Shown: piece after piece, positions 8,574 through 18,163 of the stretch
How positions within the stretch are numbered: the stretch's first letter is position 1
Layout of the letters: each line of letters begins with the position of its first letter
Assembly (NCBI RefSeq): GCF_036192275.1
Contig: NZ_CP108088.1
Span: forward strand, 2,542,001-2,606,000
Length of the DNA stretch: 64,000 nucleotides
Source of the DNA: Streptomyces sp. NBC_00250
Lineage (GTDB): Bacteria > Actinomycetota > Actinomycetes > Streptomycetales > Streptomycetaceae
Reading direction: 5' to 3'
Position numbers and translations under genes: made by a program
Notes under the pieces: generated by a model
What the model was told of the DNA's origin: nothing
Databases searched by the model: none
What the model saw: only the letters and a program-made list of their open reading frames with translations

Positions 8574-10004
8574 TCATCGCCCGCTCCTGGTGCCGCGCTG
8601 TCCACCTTGCCTCGGGGACCCGCTCTCCGGCCTCCCCGTGGCGGGTCCCCCGGGCCGCACTCCGGCCGCCGAACGGCGCTCCCCTCCGCCGGTCTGGCGA
8701 CCGGGCTTCCGGAGGGTCCCTCGGCTGCTCTGCGGGCGGGCCGTGCGTGCCCGGAGCCGCCGTGAGGTGGCGGGAGCGGCCCGGTCCGAGGCGGTCCGGC
8801 CGTCCCGCTCGGTCCGCAGACAGGATCGGAGCGACTCGGGGTCGAGCCCTTCGTTGCACGCCTGATGAAGCAGTCGGGCGAAGACGTATTCGGGGTCGGC
8901 GTCGAGCGCGAGTCCGAGGGCGACCCGGGCGGTCGGCTCGTCGCCGGTGGACCAGGCCACCCAGCCCGCGAGGGTGAGCGGCGCGGCGGCGTGCTCCTGG
9001 TAGGGGGCGACGCAGCGCCGGGCCAGTACGCGCCAGAGGCGCAGGGCCGCGGTGCCTTCCCAGCCCTCCATCCATTCGGCGGCACGGTCGCGGGTGATCC
9101 GGTCCTGGAGGCCGAGGATCAGTGCGGCCGCCTCCCCGGCCTCGACCAGGGCGTCGTCGGCCGCGTCGCCCTCGACCGTTCCGACGACGGCCCTCCCCGT
9201 GGTGGCCGACCCCGGCAGTCCCGTCGGGTTGCCGGAACGGCCGGCCGGGTTCGCCCCACCCTTCGGGTTGACGAACCTGCGAAGGACCTCTCGGGCGAGT
9301 CGCAGCGTGGACTCGCGTACCTCCTCCCGCCCCTTGCCCTCGGCGCCTTCGAGGATCCGGGGGACGATCGAGGCGGCCGTCGCGTCGAGCGCCGCGCGCT
9401 GCTCTTCCTCCCCGGGCCCGCCGGTCGGCTTGAACCGGCCCTCCATGTCTCGCAGTGAGCCCCGCACCTGGACTCCGGCGTACGCCGCGGCCGCGGCCAT
9501 CACCGACGTACCGCTGAGCGCGAGCGGGGTGCCGTCCGGCGGACAGCAGCGTGCGTCGGGGCAGCAGTAGGAGAAGAAGAGCCCGTCGGAGATGCAGAGG
9601 GCCTCGTAGACCGGGATGTCGAGGGCCCCGCATGCGGTGCGCAGTCGCTGGGCGAAGGGACGCAGTCGTTCCATGACCCGGCGGCCCGTCTCGCCTGCTC
9701 CGGGGTCCTGGCAGAGGAAGACGACGATGCCGTCCGGTCGGGTGCCGCTCTTGCTGCCGCCCTCGACGAGGCATTCGGCGAGGTGATCGGCGGTGGACGC
9801 CCATTCGCGGGGCGAGCGGGGAATGCCGAGCCTGACGCGGCCGCCGAAGCGGCCGTGCTCGCCGTGGAGGGCGACCAGGACGACGGAGTCGGTGGGGTGG
9901 AAGCCCAGCACGAAGGGAAGGGCGTCGGCGAGGTCCGCCGGGCCGCGCAGGGCGATCTGCTGGGTACGGGAGGGTCCGCTGGATTCGTGGTGATTCGCGT
10001 TCAT
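8574..10004 (-). CDS. DUF4192 domain-containing protein
   Basis: A 476-residue actinobacterial protein of unknown function. The N-terminus ([20 protein letters not shown], then [10 protein letters not shown]) and the central region [21 protein letters not shown] are characteristic of DUF4192, which is widespread in Actinobacteria and often near DNA-metabolism genes. The last 80 or so residues are Arg/Gly/Pro-rich and probably disordered. The ATG at 10004 lies 141 bp from the divergently transcribed RecQ-like helicase. Their shared intergenic region contains two DnaA-type boxes, hinting at shared control, although no function is known for this family. Confidence 0.8.
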   Translation of the reverse strand: MNANHHESSGPSRTQQIALRGPADLADALPFVLGFHPTDSVVLVALHGEHGRFGGRVRLGIPRSPREWASTADHLAECLVEGGSKSGTRPDGIVVFLCQDPGAGETGRRVMERLRPFAQRLRTACGALDIPVYEALCISDGLFFSYCCPDARCCPPDGTPLALSGTSVMAAAAAYAGVQVRGSLRDMEGRFKPTGGPGEEEQRAALDATAASIVPRILEGAEGKGREEVRESTLRLAREVLRRFVNPKGGANPAGRSGNPTGLPGSATTGRAVVGTVEGDAADDALVEAGEAAALILGLQDRITRDRAAEWMEGWEGTAALRLWRVLARRCVAPYQEHAAAPLTLAGWVAWSTGDEPTARVALGLALDADPEYVFARLLHQACNEGLDPESLRSCLRTERDGRTASDRAAPATSRRLRARTARPQSSRGTLRKPGRQTGGGERRSAAGVRPGGPATGRPESGSPRQGGQRGTRSGR

Positions 10005-10042
10005 GGTCAGGACGGTCTCGTGATCTCCCGAAATCCGAAACC

Positions 10043-10097
10043 CCTGTGGATAACTCCTGGAACGGGGCTTCCGTCATCCCGCAGAGTTGTCCACAGG
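10043..10097. promoter_or_regulatory. Inverted pair of DnaA-type boxes between DUF4192 and the RecQ-like helicase
   Basis: TGTGGATAA (10045-10053) is the complement of the DnaA consensus TTATCCACA, and TTGTCCACA (10087-10095) is the form favoured in Streptomyces oriC. The similarity extends to 14-bp arms (10043-10056 and 10084-10097) with one mismatch and 27 bp between them. The site occupies the divergent promoter region of two genes. Confidence 0.65.
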
Positions 10098-10145
10098 TTC
10101 GGCGCTCATTCGCGCGATGTCCGAGGCATCGGGTTGCATGGAGGC

Positions 10146-12329
10146 ATGACCCACGCAGACCCCCTGGAAGACCGTGCCGCGCTCCGGACCGCCGCCGATG
10201 CCGTGCTCGCCCGTCTCGTCGCGGATCCGACGGGCAAGGCGAGACTGCGCGAGGACCAGTGGCGGGCCATCGAGGCCCTGGTCGCCGACCGGCGCCGGGC
10301 CCTGGTGGTGCAGCGGACCGGCTGGGGCAAGTCGGCCGTGTACTTCGTGGCGACCTCACTGCTCCGCGAGCGCGGCAGCGGCCCGACGGTGATCGTCTCT
10401 CCCCTGCTCGCGCTGATGCGCAACCAGGTGGAGGCGGCCGCTCGGGCGGGTATCCGCGCCCGGACGATCAACTCGTCGAACACGGAGGAGTGGGACACGG
10501 TCCAGGAGGAGGTGTCCGCCGGCGAGGTGGACGTGCTCCTGGTGAGCCCCGAGCGGCTCAACAACCCCGACTTCCGCGACCAGGTGCTCCCTCGGCTCGC
10601 GGCCGCCACCGGGCTGCTCGTGGTCGACGAGGCGCACTGCATCTCGGACTGGGGGCACGACTTCCGGCCCGACTACCGCCGTTTGCGCACGATGCTGGCC
10701 GACCTGCCGTCCGGGGTTCCGGTGCTCGCCACCACGGCCACGGCGAACGCCCGGGTGACGGCGGACGTGGCCGACCAGCTGGGTACGGGCGCCGGCACGG
10801 ACGCCCTGGTGCTGCGCGGGCCGCTGGACCGGGAGAGTCTCAGCCTGGGCGTGGTCCGGCTGCCGGACGCGGCCCATCGGCTCGCCTGGCTGGCCGACCA
10901 CCTCGGCGAACTGCCCGGCTCCGGAATCATCTACACGCTGACGGTCGCCGCGGCCGATGAGGTCACGGCCTATCTGCGCCAGTGCGGGCACACGGTCTCC
11001 TCGTACACGGGCCGGACGGAGAACGCCGACCGGCAGCAGGCGGAGGACGATCTTCAGGCCAACCGGGTCAAGGCCCTCGTGGCGACCTCGGCCCTCGGCA
11101 TGGGCTTCGACAAGCCCGACCTGGGTTTCGTGGTGCACCTCGGGTCGCCCTCCTCCCCGATCGCCTACTACCAGCAGGTCGGCCGGGCGGGGCGAGGTGT
11201 GGAGCACGCGGAGGTGCTGCTGCTTCCAGGGCAGGAGGACGAGGCGATCTGGCGCTACTTCGCCTCGGTCGCCTTCCCGCCCGAGGAGCAGGTGCGCCGC
11301 ACGATCGACGTGCTCGCGCAGGCGGGCAGGCCCTTGTCCCTGCCCGCGCTGGAACCCTTGGTGGAACTGCGCAGGACCAGGCTGGAGACGATGCTCAAGG
11401 TCCTCGACGTGGACGGGGCCGTCAAGCGGGTCAAGGGCGGCTGGGAGAGCACCGGCCGGCCCTGGGTGTACGACACGGAGCGGTACGCCTGGGTGGCCCG
11501 GCAGCGAGCGGCCGAGCAGCAGGCGATGCGGGACTACGCGGCGGCGACGGGGTGCCGGATGGAGTTCCTGCGCCGTCAGCTGGACGACGAGGAGGCCGCG
11601 CCGTGCGGTCGCTGTGACAACTGCGCGGGAAGCCGGTTCGATCCGAAGGTGTCCGACGCGGCGCTGGACTCGGCCAAGGGCGAGCTGGGTCGGCCGGGCG
11701 TGGAGGTCGAGCCCCGAAAGATGTGGCCGACCGGGCTCGCCGCGGTCGGGGTCGATCTGAAGGGCCGTATCCCGCCCGGCGAGCAGGCTTTCGGCGGCCG
11801 GGCTCTGGGGCGGCTCTCGGACATCGGCTGGGGCAACCGACTGCGTCCGCTGCTGGCCGACAGCGCCGCGGACGGTCCGGTTCCGGACGATGTCGTGCAG
11901 GCGGTGGTGCATGTGCTCGCCGACTGGGCCAAGGGGCCCGGTGGTTGGGCCTCCGGGGCGCCCGGCGCGCCTGCCCGGCCGGCCGGCGTGGTCACGATCG
12001 CCTCCCACCGCCGGCCCCGGCTGGTGGGTTCGCTCGGGCAGCGGATCGCCGAGATCGGCAGGATGCCGCTGCTCGGCGCGGTGGAGTACGCGCCCGAGGC
12101 GGAGGAGTCGAGGCTGTCCCGAACCAACAGCGCCCAGCGGGTGGTCGGGCTGCAGCGGACCCTGACGGTCTCCGCCGAGCTGAGCGGCCGACTGGCCTCG
12201 GCCGGGGGGCCGGTCCTCCTCGTGGACGATCTGTCGGACAGCGGGTGGACCCTGGCGGTGGCGGCCCGGCTGCTGCGGCGGGCCGGAGCGGAAGGGGTGT
12301 TTCCGATGGTGCTCGCCGTCCAGGGGTGA
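10146..12329 (+). CDS. RecQ-like ATP-dependent DNA helicase with C-terminal phosphoribosyltransferase-like domain
   Basis: A 727-residue protein with helicase motif I RTGWGKS (57-63), motif II and the RecQ signature [20 protein letters not shown], motif III ATTATAN, and motif [12 protein letters not shown] zinc-binding CGRCDNC follows near 485. The last 110 residues are unlike RecQ HRDC domains. They resemble ComF/type I phosphoribosyltransferases ([13 protein letters not shown], then [26 protein letters not shown]), including the acidic PRPP-binding loop near 690. It probably unwinds DNA during repair or recombination; the role of the C-terminal domain is unknown. ATG 10146 follows GGAGG with very short spacing. 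It diverges from the DUF4192 gene. Confidence 0.85.
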   Translation: MTHADPLEDRAALRTAADAVLARLVADPTGKARLREDQWRAIEALVADRRRALVVQRTGWGKSAVYFVATSLLRERGSGPTVIVSPLLALMRNQVEAAARAGIRARTINSSNTEEWDTVQEEVSAGEVDVLLVSPERLNNPDFRDQVLPRLAAATGLLVVDEAHCISDWGHDFRPDYRRLRTMLADLPSGVPVLATTATANARVTADVADQLGTGAGTDALVLRGPLDRESLSLGVVRLPDAAHRLAWLADHLGELPGSGIIYTLTVAAADEVTAYLRQCGHTVSSYTGRTENADRQQAEDDLQANRVKALVATSALGMGFDKPDLGFVVHLGSPSSPIAYYQQVGRAGRGVEHAEVLLLPGQEDEAIWRYFASVAFPPEEQVRRTIDVLAQAGRPLSLPALEPLVELRRTRLETMLKVLDVDGAVKRVKGGWESTGRPWVYDTERYAWVARQRAAEQQAMRDYAAATGCRMEFLRRQLDDEEAAPCGRCDNCAGSRFDPKVSDAALDSAKGELGRPGVEVEPRKMWPTGLAAVGVDLKGRIPPGEQAFGGRALGRLSDIGWGNRLRPLLADSAADGPVPDDVVQAVVHVLADWAKGPGGWASGAPGAPARPAGVVTIASHRRPRLVGSLGQRIAEIGRMPLLGAVEYAPEAEESRLSRTNSAQRVVGLQRTLTVSAELSGRLASAGGPVLLVDDLSDSGWTLAVAARLLRRAGAEGVFPMVLAVQG

Positions 12330-12557
12330 AACAGGAGGGGAAACGGGGAGTGAACAATGGGCAACTGGGCAGGGATATGAAAGGCATACCGACGCAATCC
12401 CGTCAGCGGCCTCAATTGCTCGTTGCCGCTCGCGCACGGGCCAGCAAGAATTGGGAAACCGCCTAACACGCCCCGTCAGCGGTCCGGATGGGTTGTGCCG
12501 TGGTGCGCCCTCACCCGACCTTGCCCGCCTCGCGGGCGCGTATCCGAAGGGAGGACC

Positions 12558-13193
12558 GTGACCCTCGGATTCGCTCCGCCCACAGCCACCTCGCTCAGAT
12601 CTTCGTCCGAGTCCGCCAACCGCCTCGCTCGGATACTCGAACCGGCGGAGTGGTCCGCGGCGGGGATCCCTCTACTGCGCAACCCGCGTGAGGTCGTCAG
12701 CGGCCTGCACTCGCGCCATACCCCCACGCCCTCGACGGCGGTCCTCGCAATCCTGGATCACGAGGAACGGCTCGCAGCCAGCGCCTCGTTCGTCCGACGG
12801 CCCGCCCCCGCCCCGGCGGACGGTTGGGATTTCCGGAACGCTCTGCTCGCGCATCTGCGGCGGGTCATTCCACACGACCTCCGCAGGCGCGCCCCCGTAC
12901 GGACCGCGGTCCTGCTGTACTGCCGCGAGGGTGACGAGCGCTGGACGGAGGAGGACGGAGCCTGGATGTGGGGGCTCCGGGACGCCTGCACCTTGCACGG
13001 ACTCCGCTGCGGCGCGTACATCACGCTGACCCGAGGGGGCTGGCAGGTGCTCGGTGAGGGCCGCGTCGGCCGTCGTCCGAGTTCCGATTCGCTTCCGCTG
13101 CCGCTCGGAGAGGAGCCGTCCGAGCTCGGCCGGCTGACGCCGAGGACCGCGAGCGGCGCGACGGAGCCCCTGCGCCGGGTCGCCGCACGCTGA
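12558..13193 (+). CDS. Conserved hypothetical protein
   Basis: A 211-residue protein I do not recognise. The GTG at 12558 is supported by a strong AAGGGAGG ribosome site at 12547-12554. The centre is the most ordered part: RTAVLLYCREGDERWTEEDG, WMWGLRDACTLHGLRCGAYITLTRGGWQVLG. The C-terminal 40 residues are Pro/Ser/Arg-rich. No signal peptide or membrane segment is evident. It follows the RecQ-like helicase by 228 bp on the same strand, but that gap contains AT-richer promoter-like sequence, so separate transcription is likely. Nothing in the sequence indicates a catalytic site. Confidence 0.75.
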   Translation: MTLGFAPPTATSLRSSSESANRLARILEPAEWSAAGIPLLRNPREVVSGLHSRHTPTPSTAVLAILDHEERLAASASFVRRPAPAPADGWDFRNALLAHLRRVIPHDLRRRAPVRTAVLLYCREGDERWTEEDGAWMWGLRDACTLHGLRCGAYITLTRGGWQVLGEGRVGRRPSSDSLPLPLGEEPSELGRLTPRTASGATEPLRRVAAR

Positions 13194-13267
13194 CCGCGTG
13201 GACGACACCGGCCCCCGCCGGGCCGGGTTCGGTCCGGCGGAGGGCTGTCGGTCGGACTCGGGGTCGG

Positions 13268-13888
13268 TCAGACTCCGGCGCCAGCTCCGAGGAGCGTCGT
13301 GACGCGCTGCGGGTCACCGCAGACGACGAGCAGCGCGGCGGCACGGGCCATCGCCGACGGCAGGGCCTTGGCGGCCGTCTCGTCATCCCCGCCGTTGAGG
13401 GCGACGATCACCACGGGACGGGCGGTCGCCCGCTCCACGGAGGCGGCGTCCGCGAAGAACACGTCGTCCCCGGTGGCCTGCTGGGCCCAGTAGGCGGCCT
13501 CGCCGAAGGTCAGCTCGTGCGTGGCCCACGGGTGCGGGTCACCGGTGGTGAGCACCAGGACCTCACCCGGTGCCCGTCCGCTCTCCAGAAGCAGGTCCAG
13601 AGCCTCCTCGGCGGCGTCGAGCGCGCCGTCGACGGGGGCCGGGATCAGCTGGAGCTGCGGCGTGGATCGCTGATCGGAACGATTCTCCGGGGCGTTCGCC
13701 GGAGACGGCCCGGCACCGGGGTGCGGGCGCTGCGCCGGCGCCGCGGGCCTGGCGGGGCCGGGAACGGGGCGTCCGGGACGCGGTGAGGCCGCGGAACGCG
13801 GGCCGGGTACGGGACGGGGGGTCGACGCGGTGGCGCGGGGACCCTGGGCGCTCTCGTGAATCTGAGGCTCCTCGGGGATGAGAGGCAT
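13268..13888 (-). CDS. Hypothetical protein resembling a helicase C-terminal segment
   Basis: A 206-residue protein. The first 85 residues are Pro/Ala-rich and low complexity. The rest (ALDLLLESGRAPGEVLVLTT, GEAAYWAQQATGDDVFFADA, ARPVVIVALNGG, LLVVCGDP) resembles the C-terminal half-domain of UvrD-type helicases, where 'VVIVALNGG' and 'LLVVCGDPQRV' would correspond to the last core strands. No Walker A or DEXX motif is present, so it cannot be an active helicase by itself. It may be a stand-alone accessory domain or a relic. The start at ATG 13888 has only a weak ribosome site. It lies immediately downstream of rnhB on the same strand. Confidence 0.65.
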   Translation of the reverse strand: MPLIPEEPQIHESAQGPRATASTPRPVPGPRSAASPRPGRPVPGPARPAAPAQRPHPGAGPSPANAPENRSDQRSTPQLQLIPAPVDGALDAAEEALDLLLESGRAPGEVLVLTTGDPHPWATHELTFGEAAYWAQQATGDDVFFADAASVERATARPVVIVALNGGDDETAAKALPSAMARAAALLVVCGDPQRVTTLLGAGAGV

Positions 13889-13994
13889 GAGTGGATGTCT
13901 ATCAAACGCCGCTGCGCGAGGCACCGGCGGGTGGGCACACATGTGCACCCCGGCCGCTTGGGAGCCCCTTGGGCGGGGCCCCGCGACCGGAAGT

Positions 13995-14705
13995 TCAGAA
14001 GTCGAAGCCGAGTTGGCCCCCGCTCTCCAGCGCGGCCGCCTCGGCGGAGAGGCGGACCTTTTTGAGGTGGCGCCACCTGGGCATCGCGTCCAGGTACGAC
14101 CAGGAGAGTCGGTGGTGAGGGGTGGGCCCCAGCTCTTCGAGCGCCGCTTTGTGGACCGGCGAAGGGTAGCCCGCGTTGGCATCGAAGGCGTACGCGGCGT
14201 ACCCCTCGGCCCCGAGCCCCAGCTCCGCCATGGCGGCGTCCCGTCGGACCTTGGCGATCACGGAGGCGGCGGCCACGGCGATGCAGGACTGATCGCCCTT
14301 GATCACCGTACGGACCTGCCAGGGGCTGCCGAGGTAGTCGTGCTTGCCGTCGAGGATCACCGCGTCGGGCCGCACGGGAAGGCCTTCGAGGGCCCGGACG
14401 GCCGCGAGCCGCAGCGCGGCTGTCATGCCGAGCTCGTCTATCTCCTGCGGGGAGGCGTCGCCGAGGGCGTAGGCCGTGACCCACTTCTCCAGCTCCGCGG
14501 CGAGCGCGGTACGGCGCTTGGGGGTGAGCAGTTTGGAGTCGGTGAGCCCTTCGGGCGCCCGGCGCAGGCCGGTGACGGCCGCGCACACGGTGACGGGGCC
14601 GGCCCACGCCCCGCGTCCGACCTCGTCGACTCCGGCGACGATCTTGGCGCCGGTGGTGGCTCGGAGCGATCGCTCGACGGTGTGGGTGGGTGGTTCGTAC
14701 GGCAT
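13995..14705 (-). CDS. rnhB: Ribonuclease HII
   Basis: Removes single ribonucleotides and RNA primers from RNA-DNA hybrids in the cytoplasm. The 236-residue sequence shows the type 2 RNase H active-site Asp-Glu-Gly in [16 protein letters not shown] (about 23-38). It also has [12 protein letters not shown], the second acidic region [12 protein letters not shown], and the DAxxGYPSPxH motif ([15 protein letters not shown]). Length is normal. The ATG at 14705 has a modest CAGG ribosome site. It lies 127 bp downstream of a TetR-family regulator reading the same way, and the two are probably independent. Confidence 0.95.
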   Translation of the reverse strand: MPYEPPTHTVERSLRATTGAKIVAGVDEVGRGAWAGPVTVCAAVTGLRRAPEGLTDSKLLTPKRRTALAAELEKWVTAYALGDASPQEIDELGMTAALRLAAVRALEGLPVRPDAVILDGKHDYLGSPWQVRTVIKGDQSCIAVAAASVIAKVRRDAAMAELGLGAEGYAAYAFDANAGYPSPVHKAALEELGPTPHHRLSWSYLDAMPRWRHLKKVRLSAEAAALESGGQLGFDF

Positions 14706-14832
14706 GGCGCCTGACAGGTTACGCCGCTTGGTGCCGGGTGCGATACCCGGTTTCCCCTCGGGCGCCCGAGGGGGCTTCGCGTCGTGCCCCCGGACCCGTG
14801 CGCGCCGCCTCTCGGAGGCCGTCCCGGCGGGG

Positions 14833-15450
14833 TCAGACACGGAGTAGCGGCACCATGATCCGGTCGACCAGATCGGCGAGCTCACCGTCCGGCCATTCGC
14901 TCGCGCACACCTTTGATCGGTACATCATCATGGCGGGAATGACGTCGATCACCAGGTCGTTGTCCGCTTCCGCCCGCACCTCCCCGCGCGCGATTCCGCG
15001 GTGCAGAACATCACGGAAGAGTCGGGCCGAGGGCTCGACCACCCCCGAGACGATCAGGCCGTGGAACCTCTCGGCGGCCTCGGCATCGCATTCGTGAAGC
15101 ACAGCGCGCAGGGCGAAGCCGGGCTTGGAGTACATGACGTCCCTGACCCGGCGGCACAGCTCGTACAGATCCTCGCGCACACCGCCGAGGTCCGGGGCCT
15201 CGTCGAGGGTCGGCAGTCCGGCCTGGAGCGCGTCGGCGACGAGGTCCTCCTTCGAAGGCCAGCGCCGGTACACCGCGGCTTTGCCCGTCTGCGCGCCGAC
15301 CGCGACACCCTCCATCGTCAGACCGTTCCAGCCGACGCTGCCCAGCTGCTCAAGTGCGGCCTCCAGGATCGCCCGTTCGAGTACCGGACCGCGGCGTCGC
15401 AGCGACGCCCCTTCCGGCCGGGCGGCGGCCGCGGAGCGCGAAGTAACCAT
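14833..15450 (-). CDS. TetR-family regulator of the adjacent MFS exporter
   Basis: The 205-residue protein has an N-terminal TetR DNA-binding domain at about 22-68 ([33 protein letters not shown]) followed by an all-helical ligand-binding region. ATG 15450 is preceded by GGAGA. It is transcribed divergently from a DHA2-type exporter, and the 133 bp between them carries two near-identical palindromes. This is the classic layout of a drug-responsive repressor controlling its own pump. The inducing ligand cannot be predicted from sequence. Confidence 0.9.
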   Translation of the reverse strand: MVTSRSAAAARPEGASLRRRGPVLERAILEAALEQLGSVGWNGLTMEGVAVGAQTGKAAVYRRWPSKEDLVADALQAGLPTLDEAPDLGGVREDLYELCRRVRDVMYSKPGFALRAVLHECDAEAAERFHGLIVSGVVEPSARLFRDVLHRGIARGEVRAEADNDLVIDVIPAMMMYRSKVCASEWPDGELADLVDRIMVPLLRV

Positions 15451-15492
15451 CAGGATCTCTCCGTTGAGGCGATGTCATGTCGTCGGCAGCGC

Positions 15493-15516
15493 TCAGTGAA
15501 CGGTTGCGTCCACTGA
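15493..15516. promoter_or_regulatory. TetR operator copy 1
   Basis: A palindrome with half-sites TCAGTGAACG and CGTCCACTGA around a 4-bp centre and one mismatch. It is 43 bp from the TetR start and closely matches the second copy, whose centre is 46 bp away. Confidence 0.75.
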
Positions 15517-15540
15517 GGGGGACTCACTACCGTGGAGAAC

Positions 15541-15560
15541 AGTGAACGGGTGCGTTCACT
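15541..15560. promoter_or_regulatory. TetR operator copy 2
   Basis: AGTGAACG-GGTG-CGTTCACT is a perfect 8-bp inverted repeat with a 4-bp centre, ending 23 bp before the GTG of the exporter. It probably overlaps the exporter promoter. Confidence 0.8.
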
Positions 15561-15583
15561 AATTCTTCCGTGGGGGATCCATA

Positions 15584-17137
15584 GTGACAACATCTCCGGT
15601 GGACACACAGACCAAGGACGGGCCTGCTCGCGCCGGAGGTCGGCCAGGTATCGCCTTGACCGTCATCGCCGCCTGCCAGCTGATGGTCGTCCTCGACGCC
15701 ACCATCGTGAACATCGCACTGCCGCACATCCAGGACGCGCTGTCCTTCTCGACCACCGACCTGTCGTGGGTGCTCAGCGCCTACACGCTCACCTTCGGCG
15801 GCCTGCTGCTCCTCGGCGGACGCGCGGGGGACATCCTGGGGCGCCGCCGGGTGTTCATGGCCGGCATCCTGCTCTTCACCTTCGCCTCGCTGCTCGGGGG
15901 CTTCGCCCAGGAGCCCTGGCATCTGCTCGCCGCGCGGGCCCTGCAGGGCGTCGGCGGCGCCATCGCCTCGCCCACCTCGCTCGCGCTCATCACCACGACG
16001 TTCCCCGAAGGGCCGGAGCGCAACCGGGCGTTCGGCGTCTTCGCCGCCGTCTCCGCGGGCGGTGGCGCGATCGGTCTGCTCGCCGGCGGCATGCTCACGG
16101 AGTGGCTGGACTGGCGCTGGGTCCTCTTCGTGAACGTCCCCATCGGACTGCTGATCGCCTTCCTGACCCCGCGCTTCATCGCCGAGTCCGAGCGCCACCC
16201 CGGTCGGTTCGACATCGCGGGTGCCGCGACCTCGACCCTGGGCATGGCCGCACTGGTGTACGGGTTCATCCGGGCGTCCGAGAAGGGTTGGGAGGACGCG
16301 CTGACCATCGGCTCGTTCGTCTCGGCGGTCATCCTGCTCGTGGCCTTCGCGCTCGTGGAGTCGCGCGCCAAGGAACCGATCACCCCGCTCCGGATGTTCG
16401 CGGACCGCAACCGCTCGGGCACGTACATCATCATGCTCAGCCTGGCGGCCGCCATGTTCGGCATGTTCTTCTTCATCGTGCTGTGGGTCCAGGGCGTCCT
16501 GGGGTACAGCCCGATCCGGTCCGGGCTCGCCTTCCTTCCGGTGACGGTCGCGATCGTCACCGGCGCGGGACTCGCGCAGCGGCTGCTGCCGGTCCTCGGC
16601 CCGAAGCCGTTCATGGTGAGCGGTTCGGCGATCACCGGTGCGGCTCTGTTCTGGCTGACGTTCATCACCTCGGACAGCAGCTACGTGAGCGGTGTCCTCG
16701 GTCCGATGGTCCTCTTCGGCTTCGGCATGGGCCTCAATTTCGTGACGCTCACGCTCACGGCCGTCTCTGGAGTGGCCCAGCACGAGGCAGGAGCCGCGTC
16801 GGGCCTGCTCAACGCCACGCAGCAGGTCGGCGGTTCGCTCGGCCTGTCCATTCTGGTCACGGTCTTCGGCACCGCCAGCCGCGAGGAGGGCGACAAGCAG
16901 ATGCCGGGCTTCCTCGCGAACTCGACGCCCGAGCAGCAGGCCGAGGCCATGAAGACGCAGGAGCTGCCCCCGCCCTGGGGCCACGAGGTGCTGACCGCGG
17001 GCATCTCCTCGGCGTTCACGGCCGCCGTCGCGATGGTGCTGATCGCGCTGGTGACGGCCGTCCTGATGGTCAGGGTCCGCAAGAGCGACCTGGAAGCACT
17101 GAGCGGCCGAGCTGAGGCCGCCGGGCCGGTGGCCTGA
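15584..17137 (+). CDS. MFS drug exporter, DHA2 (14-helix EmrB/QacA) family
   Basis: A 517-residue integral membrane antiporter with about 14 hydrophobic helices. Motif A is seen as LGGRAGDILGRRRVFMAG after helix 2. Motif D1-type sequence VVLDATIVNIALPHIQDAL in helix 1 is diagnostic of DHA2 proton/drug antiporters. Downstream motif-C-like glycines are present (GVFAAVSAGGGAIGLLAGG). The GTG at 15584 follows GGGGGATC. It is divergent from its likely TetR repressor, with two palindromic operators between. It probably exports a toxic hydrophobic or cationic compound of unknown identity. Confidence 0.9.
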   Translation: MTTSPVDTQTKDGPARAGGRPGIALTVIAACQLMVVLDATIVNIALPHIQDALSFSTTDLSWVLSAYTLTFGGLLLLGGRAGDILGRRRVFMAGILLFTFASLLGGFAQEPWHLLAARALQGVGGAIASPTSLALITTTFPEGPERNRAFGVFAAVSAGGGAIGLLAGGMLTEWLDWRWVLFVNVPIGLLIAFLTPRFIAESERHPGRFDIAGAATSTLGMAALVYGFIRASEKGWEDALTIGSFVSAVILLVAFALVESRAKEPITPLRMFADRNRSGTYIIMLSLAAAMFGMFFFIVLWVQGVLGYSPIRSGLAFLPVTVAIVTGAGLAQRLLPVLGPKPFMVSGSAITGAALFWLTFITSDSSYVSGVLGPMVLFGFGMGLNFVTLTLTAVSGVAQHEAGAASGLLNATQQVGGSLGLSILVTVFGTASREEGDKQMPGFLANSTPEQQAEAMKTQELPPPWGHEVLTAGISSAFTAAVAMVLIALVTAVLMVRVRKSDLEALSGRAEAAGPVA

Positions 17138-17148
17138 GCGGACACCGA

Positions 17149-17183
17149 CGGCCCCTGAATCCCGCACAGGGGTTCAGGGGCCG
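17149..17183. terminator. Bidirectional terminator between MFS exporter and ADP-ribosylglycohydrolase
   Basis: CGGCCCCTGAA (17149-17159) pairs perfectly with TTCAGGGGCCG (17173-17183) across a 13-base loop. It is located between two convergent genes. Confidence 0.75.
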
Positions 17184-17242
17184 CCTTGATGCCGCAGGCC
17201 GTCGCGCCCACTTGAGGCCGCTGCTTCAGGCCGCGTGCTGCT

Positions 17243-18151
17243 TCAGGCCGTCGCGACCGAAGCCCACTCCGGAAGGTCCTCGGTCTGGCTCAGCCACTCC
17301 GCCGGCGGCGCCCCGGTCGTCGCGGCGGCCACCACGCCCCCGGCGATGGCGCAGGTCGTGTCGACGTCGCCACCGACCTGAGCAGTCGTCCAGAACACCC
17401 GCTCGAAATCGCCGAGGCCACGCGCCGCCGACCACAGGGCGAACGGAACCGTGTCGTGCGCGCTCGTCCGCCGACCGCTGCCGAGGACCGCGGCGACCGT
17501 GCCCGCGTCGCCGTAGTCGAGCATGTCGCGGGCCCGGCGCAGCCCCGCCCCGACCGCACTGCGCGGCACCAGGGCGATGACCCCGTCGAGCAGCGCCTCC
17601 GGTGTGGGTGGCCCCGCCGGGTCTGCGGCCAGCGCGGCCGCGGCGGCGACGGCCATGGCTCCGACCACGGCCTCGCGGTGCTGGTGGGTCGTGTACGCGG
17701 AGATCTCGGCCTGGTGCGTCGCCTGCTCCGGGTCGTCCGCGTACCAGGCGCCGAGCGGGGCGATCCGCATCGCGGCGCCGTTGCCCCAGGAGCCCTGCCC
17801 CTGGAAGAGCGCGGCGGCCAGCTCCCGCCAGTCGCCCCCCTCCCTGATGAGCCGGAGCATCCGGTTGACGGCCGGACCGTAGCCCCGGTCGAAGTCGTGG
17901 TGCTGAGCGAAGGACATGGCCAGGGCGTCCTGGTCGATCCGTTCGTGGCGGGCGAGGACGGCCAGGACGGAGCAGGCCATCTCGGTGTCGTCGGTCCACT
18001 GCCAAGGGCCGTCGGGCAGCTCGCGCCGCTTCAGCAGGGGGTAGTTGGCGGGTACGAAGAACTGGGAGCCCAGGGCGTCTCCCACGGACAGCCCGCGCAG
18101 GCTGTCCAGGGCGCGGTCGAAGCGCCGGTCGAGTGAGGAGTCAGCGGTCAT
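17243..18151 (-). CDS. ADP-ribosylglycohydrolase family protein (DraG-like)
   Basis: A 302-residue enzyme expected to cleave ADP-ribose from protein or small-molecule conjugates using two metal ions. Metal-binding motifs are in place: WQWTDDTEM (about 50-58) near the N-terminus and GGDVDTTCAIAGGVVAA near the C-terminus, plus GDALGSQF at about 24-31. No signal peptide is present, so it is cytoplasmic. It follows a histidine-phosphatase gene by only 12 bp on the same strand, so the two are probably cotranscribed. The target is unknown. DraG itself acts on nitrogenase reductase, which is not relevant here. Confidence 0.88.
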   Translation of the reverse strand: MTADSSLDRRFDRALDSLRGLSVGDALGSQFFVPANYPLLKRRELPDGPWQWTDDTEMACSVLAVLARHERIDQDALAMSFAQHHDFDRGYGPAVNRMLRLIREGGDWRELAAALFQGQGSWGNGAAMRIAPLGAWYADDPEQATHQAEISAYTTHQHREAVVGAMAVAAAAALAADPAGPPTPEALLDGVIALVPRSAVGAGLRRARDMLDYGDAGTVAAVLGSGRRTSAHDTVPFALWSAARGLGDFERVFWTTAQVGGDVDTTCAIAGGVVAAATTGAPPAEWLSQTEDLPEWASVATA

Positions 18152-18163
18152 CGGTCTGCCACT

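Noticed and set aside
5383..10359. Single very long frame spanning NUDIX, debranching and DUF4192 genes
   Set aside because: Only the last 270 residues are meaningful; the rest is out of frame with recognised proteins.
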